Notes under the pieces: model-generated
Database searches by the model: none
What the model saw: the letters and a program-made list of their open reading frames with translations, nothing else
Told to the model about the DNA's origin: nothing
Translations under genes and position numbers: made by a program
Shown: one piece after another, positions 44,284 to 53,925 of the stretch
How positions within the stretch are numbered: the stretch's first letter is position 1
How the letters are laid out: the number at the start of each line of letters is the position of its first letter
Assembly: GCA_012955965.1 (NCBI GenBank)
Contig: JABBZI010000017.1
Location: forward strand, 25,834-89,833
Direction: 5' to 3'
DNA: 64,000 nucleotides
From: Clostridioides difficile
GTDB taxonomy: Bacteria > Bacillota > Clostridia > Peptostreptococcales > Peptostreptococcaceae

Positions 44284-44766
44284 ATGGAAATGAAAGGTAT
44301 TAAAAATATTCGTATAGATGACCGTTTAATCCATGGTCAAGTTGCAACTATGTGGAGCAATAAATTAGGTGTTACAAGATTAATGGTAGTAAATGATGCA
44401 GTAGCTAATAATTCTGTTCAAAAACAAGTTCTAAGAATGGCTACACCTGCTGGAATAGCATCATCTATAATTACAGAAGAAACTGCTATAAAAAATATTA
44501 CTGCTGGGAAGTATGAAGGACAAAATGTATTATTAATTGTCAAGTCTCCTGTCGACCTTATTCCATTTGTAGAGGCTGGATTAAAAATACATAATATAAA
44601 TGTAGGAAATATGTCAAGTAGAAAAGATACAACAGTATTAAAACCTAATATCAGTGTTACAGAGGAAGAGAAAGAAGCATTCAAAAAACTTTTAGATGAA
44701 GGTATTGAAATAACAACTATAATGACACCTGATGATAAGAAAACTTATCTTGTAGACATTTTATAG
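44284..44766 (+). CDS. PTS mannose/sorbose-family EIIB
   Basis: Cytoplasmic phosphocarrier of 160 residues. The phosphorylated histidine is H17 in RIDDRLIHGQV. The start at 44284 is set by AGGGTGAT, 7 bases upstream; the in-frame GTG at 44272 overlaps that RBS. It takes phosphate from the EIIA encoded next and passes it to the sugar at EIIC/EIID. Confidence 0.92.
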   Translation: MEMKGIKNIRIDDRLIHGQVATMWSNKLGVTRLMVVNDAVANNSVQKQVLRMATPAGIASSIITEETAIKNITAGKYEGQNVLLIVKSPVDLIPFVEAGLKIHNINVGNMSSRKDTTVLKPNISVTEEEKEAFKKLLDEGIEITTIMTPDDKKTYLVDIL

Positions 44767-44786
44767 ATTTAGAGAGGTGTATTAAA

Positions 44787-45191
44787 ATGAATAGTATTAT
44801 TTTAATGAGTCATGGAAATATGGCTGAAGAAGTATTAAATTCTGCAAAAATGATAATAGGAAATTCTATAGATTATCCTACTGTAAATATGAAACAAGAT
44901 GATGGAATTGAAGGAACAATAAAAAAACTTAAGAAAGCCTTGGAAGTATATAAGGAAAGTTCAGAAATAGTTATAATGGTGGATTTACTAGGTGGAACTC
45001 CATGCAATGCAGCTTTATTAGAGGCTAGTAGTGATAGCAGAATTAAGATTATTTCAGGACTAAATTTAGGTATGGTTGTTGAATCAGCTTTTTCAGATGC
45101 AAAAGAATTAGCAGTAAAATTAGAGCAAATAGGTAAAGATAATATTTCTATTGTTGAGCCAACAACAAGTTTATTATCTGATGATGAGTAG
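44787..45191 (+). CDS. PTS mannose/sorbose-family EIIA
   Basis: Cytoplasmic phosphocarrier of 134 residues with the active H9 in ILMSHGNMAEE and the DLLGGTPCNAALL segment (about 67-79). Separate EIIA and EIIB genes, rather than an EIIAB fusion, are common in this class. Last gene of the alpha-xylosidase/PTS operon. Confidence 0.92.
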   Translation: MNSIILMSHGNMAEEVLNSAKMIIGNSIDYPTVNMKQDDGIEGTIKKLKKALEVYKESSEIVIMVDLLGGTPCNAALLEASSDSRIKIISGLNLGMVVESAFSDAKELAVKLEQIGKDNISIVEPTTSLLSDDE

Positions 45192-45290
45192 ATAATGTTA
45201 AGATTTAATTAATATATAACGTATAAGAAAAAGAATACAAATAATTTTGTGTAAGTACCAGAATAAATTTAATTTTAGAATGTACAGTTT

Positions 45291-45330
45291 AAAGGGGTTA
45301 TGGCTATATAGTCATAACCCTTATTTAAGC
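45291..45330 (+). terminator. Intrinsic terminator of the alpha-xylosidase/PTS operon
   Basis: AAGGGGTTATG pairs with CATAACCCTT (one bulged G) around a CTATATAG loop, followed by ATTTAAGC. Confidence 0.65.
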
Positions 45331-45616
45331 TTATTTTTATTTTTATAAAAATAGTACATGTCTTAAGATATTCTTAACTTTTTTGACTTTCATAATTACT
45401 ATAACTAATATTTAATTAAGATGAATATTTGATTGATTTAATAATTTAGGTCAGTTTCTAAAACTTTGAATTCACTTATATATAATATCGAAGCTATTAA
45501 ATAAAGTGACTTATGAAGTGATTCATCTGTTGTAAAGGTTGATTTAGATGTAGTTATATTTTTTTATGTTCCATTACAATTGTAGCAAAAGTAATAGATA
45601 GATTCACTTAGATATT
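45331..45616. other. Non-coding AT-rich stretch between convergent terminators
   Basis: Contains no ORF, RNA or repeat I can support. Confidence 0.35.
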
Positions 45617-45647
45617 AAAAAATGTAACTAGCTTAAATAAGCTAGTT
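45617..45647 (-). terminator. Intrinsic terminator of xylR
   Basis: AACTAGCTTA pairs perfectly with TAAGCTAGTT around a 2-base centre; on the minus strand a T-run follows after ACA. Confidence 0.75.
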
Positions 45648-45663
45648 CTCAGATTATTCAATA

Positions 45664-46845
45664 TTATAGCACAGCTATTTTATCATTTATTTCATTCATC
45701 AAAGTTAGGTTTTGTATATTTAAGAAGCTTTTAATATTTACAGCAGAACCACCATATAGAGATGCCTCAGAACCTAATGATGAAATTTCTATATTTATAC
45801 CTTTGTTAAAAGAGCTAACCAGCATATCTTTTGTAATCTCTAATATTTCAGGTATATTTCTGATTATTTGGCTATTTAAATATATTATCTCAGGAGCATA
45901 AGTTGCAATAGCATTGTTTATAGCTAGCGATAGGTAACTACAAAATTCATGGATAACTTTTTTAGTATTCTGATTATCTTCATAGTATAATCGTTTTACC
46001 ATATCAGAATCTATTTTAGACATATTTTCTAAAGAACAAATCTGTTCAAATACTTTTTTCTCTGAGCAATATTGTTCTAAACAGCCACGGTTTCCACAAG
46101 GACATAGTTTACCATTAGGCATGATAATAGTATGACCAATTTCACCACTCATACCATTTCTACCACTATATAATTTATTGTTTATTATAATGCCTGAACC
46201 AAATCCACTGTGAATACTAAGACTAAGTAGTGAATTATGTACAGTTGAAAAAGTACTCTCAGCTAAAGCTGTTAAGTTTGCTTCGTTTTCTATATGAATA
46301 GGGAAGTTGTATTTTTTACTTAGGATACCATATAAATCAATCTCATTGAGATTATAATATGGAGTGAATAATATATTATTTTCACAAGTAATCCCATGTA
46401 TAGCTAAAGTTAGCCCTATTACATTATAAGGAGTGTCTATTTTGGACATGTTATAACTATCTATAATTTCATCTATCAATTGTATAACGTTATCTTTATT
46501 GACTTGTATATCTGTTAATTTCTTAGATTTTATAATAGTTCCATCTAAGTAAGATAGAGAAGAAAATATATAGTCATATCCAATATCCATACTTAAAGAA
46601 ATTCCCGCACATTTATTGAATACTAAAAGTATGGGTTTTCTTCCACCACTATGGGTACTATTTCCAATTCCTATTTCATGAATCAAAGACTCATCGATAA
46701 GTTTTTTGGTAATAGCAGATATAGTTGCTTTATTTAATCCTATAGAAGAGGCTATACTTGCTCTAGAAATAGGACCATTCTTTATAATTTGTTCAAGTAC
46801 CAATCTTTCATTCATTTCTCGAATCGTGTATTTATCAGTAACCAA
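45664..46845 (-). CDS. xylR: ROK-family transcriptional repressor, XylR-like
   Basis: Cytoplasmic repressor of 393 residues. An N-terminal winged helix (about 10-70) includes ISRASIASSIGLNKATISAI. A ROK sugar-kinase-like domain follows, with the zinc/ROK signature LCPCGNRGCLEQYCS (about 245-259). I start at the TTG at 46845, downstream of AAGGAGG; the frame continues upstream to an ATG at 46917, but that part lacks an RBS and would exceed the family length. It is divergent from xylBA, with a palindrome GTTAGTTTAATATACTAAC in the gap and a related site at the alpha-xylosidase promoter. Xylose is the likely inducer. Confidence 0.88.
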   Translation of the reverse strand: MVTDKYTIREMNERLVLEQIIKNGPISRASIASSIGLNKATISAITKKLIDESLIHEIGIGNSTHSGGRKPILLVFNKCAGISLSMDIGYDYIFSSLSYLDGTIIKSKKLTDIQVNKDNVIQLIDEIIDSYNMSKIDTPYNVIGLTLAIHGITCENNILFTPYYNLNEIDLYGILSKKYNFPIHIENEANLTALAESTFSTVHNSLLSLSIHSGFGSGIIINNKLYSGRNGMSGEIGHTIIMPNGKLCPCGNRGCLEQYCSEKKVFEQICSLENMSKIDSDMVKRLYYEDNQNTKKVIHEFCSYLSLAINNAIATYAPEIIYLNSQIIRNIPEILEITKDMLVSSFNKGINIEISSLGSEASLYGGSAVNIKSFLNIQNLTLMNEINDKIAVL

Positions 46846-46910
46846 TTTGATATTCCTCCTTAAAATAATATTGTAATACTTTTCAGACAAAAATAAAAGG
46901 TTATTTTGCA

Positions 46911-46939
46911 TTGACAAAGATAATTAAATATTTTATTAT
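46911..46939 (+). promoter_or_regulatory. xylBA promoter
   Basis: TTGACA (46911-46916), a 17-base spacer and TATTAT (46934-46939), a near-consensus sigma-A promoter whose start site would fall just before the operator. Confidence 0.75.
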
Positions 46940-46949
46940 TAGTTCATAA

Positions 46950-46968
46950 GTTAGTTTAATATACTAAC
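46950..46968. promoter_or_regulatory. XylR operator
   Basis: GTTAGTTTAATATACTAAC is an inverted repeat (GTTAGT/ACTAAC) starting 11 bases after the -10, in the same place relative to its promoter as the site at 40485. It is well placed to block xylBA transcription and lies in the xylR/xylB divergent gap. Confidence 0.75.
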
Positions 46969-47016
46969 AAAAATAAAGCAAGTAAAATATGCCTAAAATA
47001 TAAAAAAATTGAATTA

Positions 47017-47026
47017 GGAAAACGAT
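47017..47026 (+). promoter_or_regulatory. cre-like site upstream of xylB
   Basis: GGAAAACGAT is identical to the 10-mer at 40439-40448. Here it lies downstream of the promoter, within the leader, where CcpA could act as a roadblock. Confidence 0.5.
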
Positions 47027-47059
47027 AATTATGAAGTGATGTCTCAAGGAGGGATGAAG

Positions 47060-48595
47060 TTGGAGTATGTATTAGGTGTGGATATTGGTACATCAGGTAC
47101 TAAGACAGTCTTATTTGATAAACTAGGAAATACTATAAAAAGTTGTACATATGAATATCCTCTTATACAAAAGAAAGCAGGTTGGGCAGAACAGGATGCA
47201 AATGATTGGTGGGAAGCAGTAGTTGAATCCATAAGACATGTAGTTCAAAGTTCAAATATAAGTAGTGAATGTATAAAAGGAATTGGATTATCTGGTCAGA
47301 TGCATGGTTTAGTTATGCTAGATAAAGAAGGAAATACTCTAAGAAACTCTATAATATGGTGTGACCAACGTACAGTAAAAGAATGTGAAGAGATAACTGA
47401 TTTAGTAGGTAAAGAAAGATTGATTGAAATAACTGCTAATCCAGCGCTTACAGGATTTACAGCATCGAAGATATTATGGGTTAGAAATAACGAGCCTGAC
47501 ATTTATGAAAATACTAATAAAATACTTCTTCCAAAAGATTATATAAGATACAAATTGACAGGTGAATATGCTACAGAAGTATCAGATGCAAGTGGTATGC
47601 AATTACTTGATATAAGAAAAAGAAATTGGAGCGATGAAGTACTAGAAAAGTTAAACATAGATAAAAGCCTTTTAGGTAAAGTTTATGAATCTCAAGAAAT
47701 TACAGGGTATGTGACTAGGGAAGTAGAAAACTTAACAGGGCTTAAAGAAGGAACAATAGTTGTAGGTGGGGCTGGAGACCAAGCAGCAGGAGCTATAGGA
47801 AATGGAATAGTTAAAGATGGAATAGTTTCATCTACTATTGGTACATCAGGTGTAGTCTTTGCATATACAAAAGAACCGAAAATTGATAAGGAAGGTAGAG
47901 TTCATACTTTTTGTCATGCAATACCAAATACATGGCATGTTATGGGAGTTACTCAAGGAGCTGGATTGTCATTAAAATGGTTTAAAGATAATTTTTGCCA
48001 AAGTGAATTGGAAGTATCAAACTCTTTAGGTAGAGATGTATATGAAATTATAAATAGTCAAGTAAGCCAAGTACCAACAGGATGTAATGGATTACTTTAC
48101 CTGCCATACATGATGGGGGAGAGAACTCCTCATCTTGACCCTTATGCAAGAGGAGTATTCTTTGGATTATCTCCAATACATTCTAAAAAAGAAATGGCAA
48201 GGTCAATTATGGAGGGAGTTTCATATAGTCTAAAAGATTGTATGGGTATAATAGAAAAACTTAATATAGAAGTCAATGAAGTAAGAGCCTCAGGTGGAGG
48301 AGCTAAAAGTAAAGTATGGAGACAGATGCAAGCGGATATGTTTAATCAAGATGTATATACTATAAATTCAAGTGAAGGACCAGCTCTAGGAGTTGCAATT
48401 CTTGCATTAGTAGGAGCTGGAATATACGAAAGTGTCCAAAAAGCTTGTGAGGTTATAATAAAAACTTCAACTAAATTAGAGCCAATCAATCAAAATATAG
48501 ATATATACAAGAAATATCATAGCTTGTATAAAAAGATATATAATTCTTTAAAAGATGACTTTAAATTATTAGATGAAGTAGTGAACTTTAAATAA
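47060..48595 (+). CDS. xylB: Xylulokinase
   Basis: Cytoplasmic FGGY kinase that phosphorylates D-xylulose to xylulose 5-phosphate. The N-terminal YVLGVDIGTSGTKTVLFDK (ATP phosphate-1 motif) and GLSGQMHGLV motif are intact, followed by WCDQRT and the C-terminal FGGY region with RASGGGAKSKVWRQMQAD. The length of 511 residues is close to that of known XylB. I chose the TTG at 47060 because AAGGAGGG lies 7 bases upstream and the family begins at this point; the ATG at 47054 touches the RBS. First gene of xylBA under XylR and probably CcpA. Confidence 0.93.
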   Translation: MEYVLGVDIGTSGTKTVLFDKLGNTIKSCTYEYPLIQKKAGWAEQDANDWWEAVVESIRHVVQSSNISSECIKGIGLSGQMHGLVMLDKEGNTLRNSIIWCDQRTVKECEEITDLVGKERLIEITANPALTGFTASKILWVRNNEPDIYENTNKILLPKDYIRYKLTGEYATEVSDASGMQLLDIRKRNWSDEVLEKLNIDKSLLGKVYESQEITGYVTREVENLTGLKEGTIVVGGAGDQAAGAIGNGIVKDGIVSSTIGTSGVVFAYTKEPKIDKEGRVHTFCHAIPNTWHVMGVTQGAGLSLKWFKDNFCQSELEVSNSLGRDVYEIINSQVSQVPTGCNGLLYLPYMMGERTPHLDPYARGVFFGLSPIHSKKEMARSIMEGVSYSLKDCMGIIEKLNIEVNEVRASGGGAKSKVWRQMQADMFNQDVYTINSSEGPALGVAILALVGAGIYESVQKACEVIIKTSTKLEPINQNIDIYKKYHSLYKKIYNSLKDDFKLLDEVVNFK

Positions 48596-48691
48596 GAGTA
48601 ATAAAAATAGCTTATAAATGAATATAAAAGATAGTTTTAAATAAAAAAATATTACATACATCATATGTGTAAAATATTAGGAGGATATAAA

Positions 48692-50029
48692 ATGAGTGAA
48701 ATATTTAAAGGAATAGGACAGATAAAATTTGAAGGTCTACAATCTAACAATGAGTTAGCATTTAGATACTACAATCCTGAACAAGTAGTAGGCAATAAAA
48801 CTATGAAAGAACACTTAAGATTTGCAATGAGTTATTGGCATACTTTATGTGGAGAAGGTAATGACCCATTTGGAGTAGGTACAGTAGATAGACCTTGGAA
48901 TAATATAACAGACCCAATTGAAATTGCAAAGATTAAAGTTAATGCAGGGTTTGAATTTATGTCTAAGATGGGAATTGAATATTTCTGTTTTCATGACAGA
49001 GACATAGCTCCAGAAGGAAAAGATTTAGAAGAAACAAATAAGATATTAGATGAAATAGTTGAATACATAAAAGTTAAGATGAAAGAAACAGGTATAAAGT
49101 TATTATGGGGAACTGCTAATATGTTTGGAAACCCAAGATTTGTTCATGGGGCATCTACAACATGTAATGCTAATGTTTATGCTTATGCAGCAGCTCAAGT
49201 TAAGAAAGCTATGGAAATAACTAAGTATTTAGGAGGAGAAAACTTTGTATTCTGGGGTGGAAGAGAAGGTTATGAAACTTTACTTAACACTAATACAGAA
49301 CTTGAAATGGACAACTTTGCAAGATTTCTACAAATGGCTTTAGATTATGCTAAAGAAATAGGATTTACTGGACAATTTTTAATAGAACCTAAGCCAAAAG
49401 AGCCTACTAAACATCAATATGATTTTGATACTGCTACTGTTTTAGGATTCTTAAGAAAGTATAATTTAGATAAATACTTTAAAATGAATATAGAAGCAAA
49501 CCATGCTACACTTGCAGGTCATACTTTCCAACATGAGTTAAATATGGCAAGAATAAATGATGTTTTAGGAAGTATAGATGCAAATCAAGGAGACTTATTA
49601 TTAGGGTGGGATACAGACCAATTTCCAACAAATATATACGATGCAACACTTGCTATGTATGAAGTATTAAAGCAAGGAGGAATAGCTCCAGGAGGCTTCA
49701 ATTTCGATTCTAAAGTAAGAAGAGCATCTTTTGAAGTAGAAGACTTATTCCTAGCATATATTGCAGGTATGGATACATTTGCAAAGGGATTATTAGTAGC
49801 TTATAAATTATTGGAAGATGGGGTATTTGAGAACTTTACTAAAGAAAGATACTCTAGCTTTAGTGAAGGTATAGGTAAAGATATAGTAGATGGTAAGGTT
49901 GGATTTAAAGAATTAGAAACTTATGCATTACAAATGCCACTTATAAAGAACAAGTCTGGAAGACAAGAAATGCTAGAAGCTATACTTAATAGATACATAT
50001 ATGAAGTAGATACAATGTCTAAGAAGTAG
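48692..50029 (+). CDS. xylA: Xylose isomerase
   Basis: Cytoplasmic metal-dependent isomerase converting D-xylose to D-xylulose. The 445-residue length marks the class II form. Hallmarks include [12 protein letters not shown] (catalytic histidine region, about 100-111), [14 protein letters not shown] (about 188-201), the metal ligands in [27 protein letters not shown] and a late [22 protein letters not shown] precedes the ATG at 48692; an in-frame ATG at 48665 has none. It follows xylB by 96 bases without a visible terminator. No xylose transporter gene is in the window. Confidence 0.95.
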   Translation: MSEIFKGIGQIKFEGLQSNNELAFRYYNPEQVVGNKTMKEHLRFAMSYWHTLCGEGNDPFGVGTVDRPWNNITDPIEIAKIKVNAGFEFMSKMGIEYFCFHDRDIAPEGKDLEETNKILDEIVEYIKVKMKETGIKLLWGTANMFGNPRFVHGASTTCNANVYAYAAAQVKKAMEITKYLGGENFVFWGGREGYETLLNTNTELEMDNFARFLQMALDYAKEIGFTGQFLIEPKPKEPTKHQYDFDTATVLGFLRKYNLDKYFKMNIEANHATLAGHTFQHELNMARINDVLGSIDANQGDLLLGWDTDQFPTNIYDATLAMYEVLKQGGIAPGGFNFDSKVRRASFEVEDLFLAYIAGMDTFAKGLLVAYKLLEDGVFENFTKERYSSFSEGIGKDIVDGKVGFKELETYALQMPLIKNKSGRQEMLEAILNRYIYEVDTMSKK

Positions 50030-50069
50030 ATATAATCTATAAAATACAAAATCAAATTAAAATCATAAT

Positions 50070-50111
50070 AAAATACCTATTTTGAATTAACAAATTCAAA
50101 ATAGGTATTTT
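50070..50111. terminator. Bidirectional terminator after xylA
   Basis: AAAATACCTATTTTGAATT pairs perfectly with its reverse complement around a short loop, between convergent xylA and the alkylsulfatase gene; A- and T-rich edges serve both strands. Confidence 0.85.
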
Positions 50112-50116
50112 AAAAA

Positions 50117-51847
50117 TTATTGCAGCCAAAATGGCATATTTACAAATGGTGTAAAATTATCAAATAAGTCTAAATACTCTTGAGCTCTTTTAGGGTCATC
50201 ACATTGTACTAAACCATTTTCAATAGTTTGGGTAATTGTGATTTCTTTTGTAATTAGTTTTGCCCAAATCTCTTTAGAAGCATCAATTGAAACATCAGCT
50301 TTTACATAACTATCCTGATTATGTATTTCAACAATCCCTCTACGTAGCTCTAGCTTAAATGTTTCATTAGTATCAGTCACACATGCTAATAGTGTCATAT
50401 GAACATCAGAACATTTAGGGCCATTTAATTTAACCTTAAAAGATTCAAACATGGCTTTGGATGTTAGTCCTATAAATGAGTTTGAAAATGGAGGAAATCC
50501 AGCATTGGCTCCAACTTGATTTACTATCTGCTCAAAACCTCCATCTAATGCAAGAGCACTAGTCAAATACCAATTACGCCAAGTAGCATTTTCTGTTTGG
50601 TACCCAAGCATGCGAATAGCAGTTGCTTTAAGCCTTCTTGCTTCCATATCATTGTTATCTATACGTATAGGATAATTTAATATCTCCGTAGCCCATTCAT
50701 AGTCTTTTTCATCAATAGCTTTCTTAGCCTCAGCTAATATTATTTCACGGCCACCCATAATTTTCACATATTTTTTAGCTGAATCTTTAGGATAAATCGG
50801 ATTTAATTTACTTGCCTCACCATTGAACCAACCTATATATTGGTCGTAGACAGCTTTAACTCCCTGCTTAAATGTTCCATAAAATTCACCTAAACGCTCT
50901 CTTTGAAATAGATGAGGAGGAAGTTTTCCTAACTCATTTAGTGCATAATCAGGAGTATAACCCATATTTATAAGTCTAACAGCTTGGTCATGAGTATATT
51001 GTATGGCATCTCTATAATCTGTTAGAAGGGAATTACATTCATCTTTACCATGTAAGGGTCTCATATGAGTTCCAACTAAATGATGTGGTTGATATTCACG
51101 AATTTTATCAATCCCTGTGTACCATTTCTTGGCATCGCGGACAGTACCTCTAACAGTATATATATTGGGGAATATTTCACCTTGGACAGCATCTCCAACA
51201 AACATTATCTTCTCATTAGGTAAAAATATACACATAGCATCTTCTGTCTCAGCTTCACAGTGGAATAGTTCTAAATCAACTCCTGATATAGTTATCTGTA
51301 ATCCATCTTCAACAGATGAAAATGTATTTGGTTCAATAAATTTATTAGAACCTTTTGATAAAACTGGTCCACATCCTAAATTAACATAACCATGTTCTCC
51401 TTTAGGAAGTATAGAGCCATACATCCAAACAGCTCTTCCCATTCTAATATCTAGTAGTTCTCCACTAGCTTGAGAGAAGTGTTTTATAAATGTTTCATCA
51501 ACAATAACTAGAACTTCTTTATTTTGGCTTTGTTCTTGATTTACACAAACACTCATACCACCCCAGTGGTCACCATGATTATGAGAGATTATGACAGCTT
51601 TAATGGGTTTATCAGTAATCTTACGAAAATGCTTCATGATTTCTTCCATCATTTCAATAGTTTCACCTGGGTCAATAATTATAATTCCATCAGTGCCTTC
51701 AATCATTACAGGATAAGATAATCCAAAACCAACTGCACTATATACATTTTCGCCTGTTTTATAAATTTTTTGTTCCATTGTTTTAGAATGCTCTGTTAAT
51801 CTAGGATTAACACATTTTGATTTTTCAGTATAAGCAAAATTACTCAT
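50117..51847 (-). CDS. Linear/alkyl sulfatase, metallo-beta-lactamase fold (SdsA1/BDS1-like)
   Basis: A 576-residue zinc hydrolase that releases sulfate from alkyl sulfate esters. The MBL domain (about 30-330) has the metal motif SHNHGDHWGG with H89, H91, D93 and H94, and later ligands in FHCEAETEDAM and VGTHMRPLHG. Then come the helical dimerisation domain (about 330-460, HLFQRERLGEFYGTFKQGV) and the SCP2-like C-terminal domain. No signal peptide is seen, unlike secreted SdsA1, so it should act in the cytoplasm. Last gene of a minus-strand operon with a DUF1254 protein and a TauE/SafE exporter. The true substrate (alkyl, sterol or other sulfate) is unknown. Confidence 0.9.
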   Translation of the reverse strand: MSNFAYTEKSKCVNPRLTEHSKTMEQKIYKTGENVYSAVGFGLSYPVMIEGTDGIIIIDPGETIEMMEEIMKHFRKITDKPIKAVIISHNHGDHWGGMSVCVNQEQSQNKEVLVIVDETFIKHFSQASGELLDIRMGRAVWMYGSILPKGEHGYVNLGCGPVLSKGSNKFIEPNTFSSVEDGLQITISGVDLELFHCEAETEDAMCIFLPNEKIMFVGDAVQGEIFPNIYTVRGTVRDAKKWYTGIDKIREYQPHHLVGTHMRPLHGKDECNSLLTDYRDAIQYTHDQAVRLINMGYTPDYALNELGKLPPHLFQRERLGEFYGTFKQGVKAVYDQYIGWFNGEASKLNPIYPKDSAKKYVKIMGGREIILAEAKKAIDEKDYEWATEILNYPIRIDNNDMEARRLKATAIRMLGYQTENATWRNWYLTSALALDGGFEQIVNQVGANAGFPPFSNSFIGLTSKAMFESFKVKLNGPKCSDVHMTLLACVTDTNETFKLELRRGIVEIHNQDSYVKADVSIDASKEIWAKLITKEITITQTIENGLVQCDDPKRAQEYLDLFDNFTPFVNMPFWLQ

Positions 51848-51877
51848 GAATATAACTCCTTTTAAATATTAACAAAT

Positions 51878-53137
51878 TTATTGGTTTACTCTAGTAACAA
51901 CTGGAGGTAGCCATTTACCTAAAATGGCATCTTTACTTGGGCCATATAATCTTAGTGTCATGTAAAATTTATCTTTAGGTGCTGGTAGCCAGTTTGATAT
52001 TTTATTTTTATCTTTAGGTGATTTATTTTGTATATATATGGTTAGTGAACCATCTTCATCGTAAAATAGTCCTTTTGTACGGTCTCCAATAGAGTAACGG
52101 TCAATCTCATTATCTACTAAGAACGCATTTTTAAACAAATACATTGTTAATGACCAAAATTGGCTAACAGGAGGAAGTTGATTTTTATTGAACTTTATCT
52201 CATAATCGAAATTTCCATCTAAAAATTGACCAGTACTATCTTGGAAAGTACTTGGGTATAAAGATTCTTCTGGTTGATTAGCTAAAGCACCTTTATGCCA
52301 AACTATGGAACGTTGTAAATAGTCCTCTCCATAATTACCAATACCTTTTCTAGCTACTCTCCAAAAGTTATGGGATTCTCCAAATTCTAAGCCACCTTCA
52401 TTAATAAGTTTTATTGCACTATTACAAGCTTCATTTAATATATCATCAGGAACTTCTTTTAGTTGCTTTAATGATAATATGTTTGTCCTAGTTTTTAAGG
52501 TTGGAATTAATAAAAGTATGTTATTAAGGGTTTCAAAGAATTCATAGTAATTTGAATTTTTATATATTGGTAAATCCTTGGTATCATGGTCATCATGAGA
52601 TGTTTTATTAGACGTTTCAGAAAGTCTATGTATTTTAAACTTGTTTTGTATATCTTTAACTTCTTGAACATCGTTTTTATCATGGATAAGAATTCTTAAA
52701 AATGCTAATGCAAAAGGTGTATCACTCTTAATCACATTGGTATCTTTAGGTAAGTCACCATTCCAATCTGGCCCGATAATAGTAAATCTATTTGACTTTG
52801 TACCTGTTAATCTTCTTCCAATATTAGTAATTGTTTCTGTAAATAAGTCTAATAATTGTATAGAGTAGTATCTATCATTAGTATCTGGAACTTCTATTAC
52901 TGCTGGTTGTTCACGTAAGTCTAGCCAAGCTCTTGAATATGTTGTATCATTGTTTGGTGCTGGTATAAATGATGTTTTTGGTGATGCTACAGTGGCAGTG
53001 TGAGCAAACTCATTAAAATTTGTTGCTTTAGTTTTTGGATTAATAACTTGTGTATAGAGTAATTCATACATACCTACTATTGGATATCCATATATATAAG
53101 TATTTTGAATTGTTTCAAATAAATTAGTTTTGTTCAT
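51878..53137 (-). CDS. DUF1254/DUF1214 domain protein
   Basis: A 419-residue protein. The N-terminal DUF1254 half shows YIYGYPIVGMYELLYTQV and the FIPAPNNDTTYSRAWLDLRE block (about 60-80). The C-terminal DUF1214 half ends LPPVSQFWSLTMYLFKNAFL and a WLPAPKDKFYMTLRLYGP tail. These domains are widespread in proteobacteria and mycobacteria, and in the literature some relatives appear near sulfatases and xenobiotic genes; biochemical function is unknown. The ATG at 53137 follows AAAGGAGAGG; an in-frame upstream extension overlaps the exporter gene and lacks an RBS. It lies 14 bases from the exporter and 30 from the sulfatase. No signal peptide is visible. Confidence 0.82.
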   Translation of the reverse strand: MNKTNLFETIQNTYIYGYPIVGMYELLYTQVINPKTKATNFNEFAHTATVASPKTSFIPAPNNDTTYSRAWLDLREQPAVIEVPDTNDRYYSIQLLDLFTETITNIGRRLTGTKSNRFTIIGPDWNGDLPKDTNVIKSDTPFALAFLRILIHDKNDVQEVKDIQNKFKIHRLSETSNKTSHDDHDTKDLPIYKNSNYYEFFETLNNILLLIPTLKTRTNILSLKQLKEVPDDILNEACNSAIKLINEGGLEFGESHNFWRVARKGIGNYGEDYLQRSIVWHKGALANQPEESLYPSTFQDSTGQFLDGNFDYEIKFNKNQLPPVSQFWSLTMYLFKNAFLVDNEIDRYSIGDRTKGLFYDEDGSLTIYIQNKSPKDKNKISNWLPAPKDKFYMTLRLYGPSKDAILGKWLPPVVTRVNQ

Positions 53138-53151
53138 TGATAGCCTCTCCT

Positions 53152-53925
53152 TTAAAATAATCTTATTATATTCCACAGACATGTCATAATAACGAATAAC
53201 ATGACTGAATTATAAGCAATGATTAAATTATTTTTATTTATTTTTTTATTAATAGTTGTACCAAATATTCCACCTAAAATTGCAGCTGGAATTATATATA
53301 GTAACATCGATATTTCAAGCTCTGAAGGTATTGATTTTGAAATTAATAGAGTTATTATCTTTGAAGCTTGTGAGAATAGTATTAGTATTATTGAGTTAAC
53401 AGATGCACTCTTTAAATTCATTGAAAAAAATAATGTCAGAGCAGTTATATTTATAGGGCCTCCTCCTATTCCTAAAAAAGATGAAATCATTCCTAAAGTA
53501 TATCCAAGCAAAACTGTAAATATACGATTCTTTATATTGAATTGTTTTTTGTTAGGTAGATTTATGTATACCAATATGGTTACTAATAAAGACAAAAGGA
53601 GTCCATTTTGAATTAGCTTTATAAACCTATCTTTGTTAATAAAATCAACTACAAGTTCAAATATCTCAGTGCCAATTAAACCACCTAAAATTGCACCTAT
53701 TCCAAGTAATACAGTTGTAGGTCTTTCAAATTTAGTTTTATATTTAATATGTTTAGTAACAGCAGAACAAGACATAGCAAATACTGCACATGTTGATAAA
53801 AAATTTATAACTGAAGCATCTAGTTCAGTTACTGCATCTAGCACTGGTTTTATGATAATCCCACCACCAAGTCCAGAAATTGCACCTATAATAGAGGCTA
53901 TAAATCCTACTATAAAAAATACCAT
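53152..53925 (-). CDS. TauE/SafE-family sulfite/anion exporter
   Basis: Inner-membrane protein of 257 residues with about seven or eight helices. The two-repeat TauE/SafE pattern is present: GAISGLGGGIIIKPVLDAV near the N-terminus and SFLGIGGGPINITALTLFF at mid-length. The family exports sulfite, sulfoacetate or similar anions, or works as an importer in some species. RBS TAGGAGAG precedes the ATG. It is the first gene of the operon with a DUF1254 protein and an alkylsulfatase, so moving sulfate/sulfite or the organosulfate itself is a sensible guess. Confidence 0.87.
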   Translation of the reverse strand: MVFFIVGFIASIIGAISGLGGGIIIKPVLDAVTELDASVINFLSTCAVFAMSCSAVTKHIKYKTKFERPTTVLLGIGAILGGLIGTEIFELVVDFINKDRFIKLIQNGLLLSLLVTILVYINLPNKKQFNIKNRIFTVLLGYTLGMISSFLGIGGGPINITALTLFFSMNLKSASVNSIILILFSQASKIITLLISKSIPSELEISMLLYIIPAAILGGIFGTTINKKINKNNLIIAYNSVMLFVIMTCLWNIIRLF

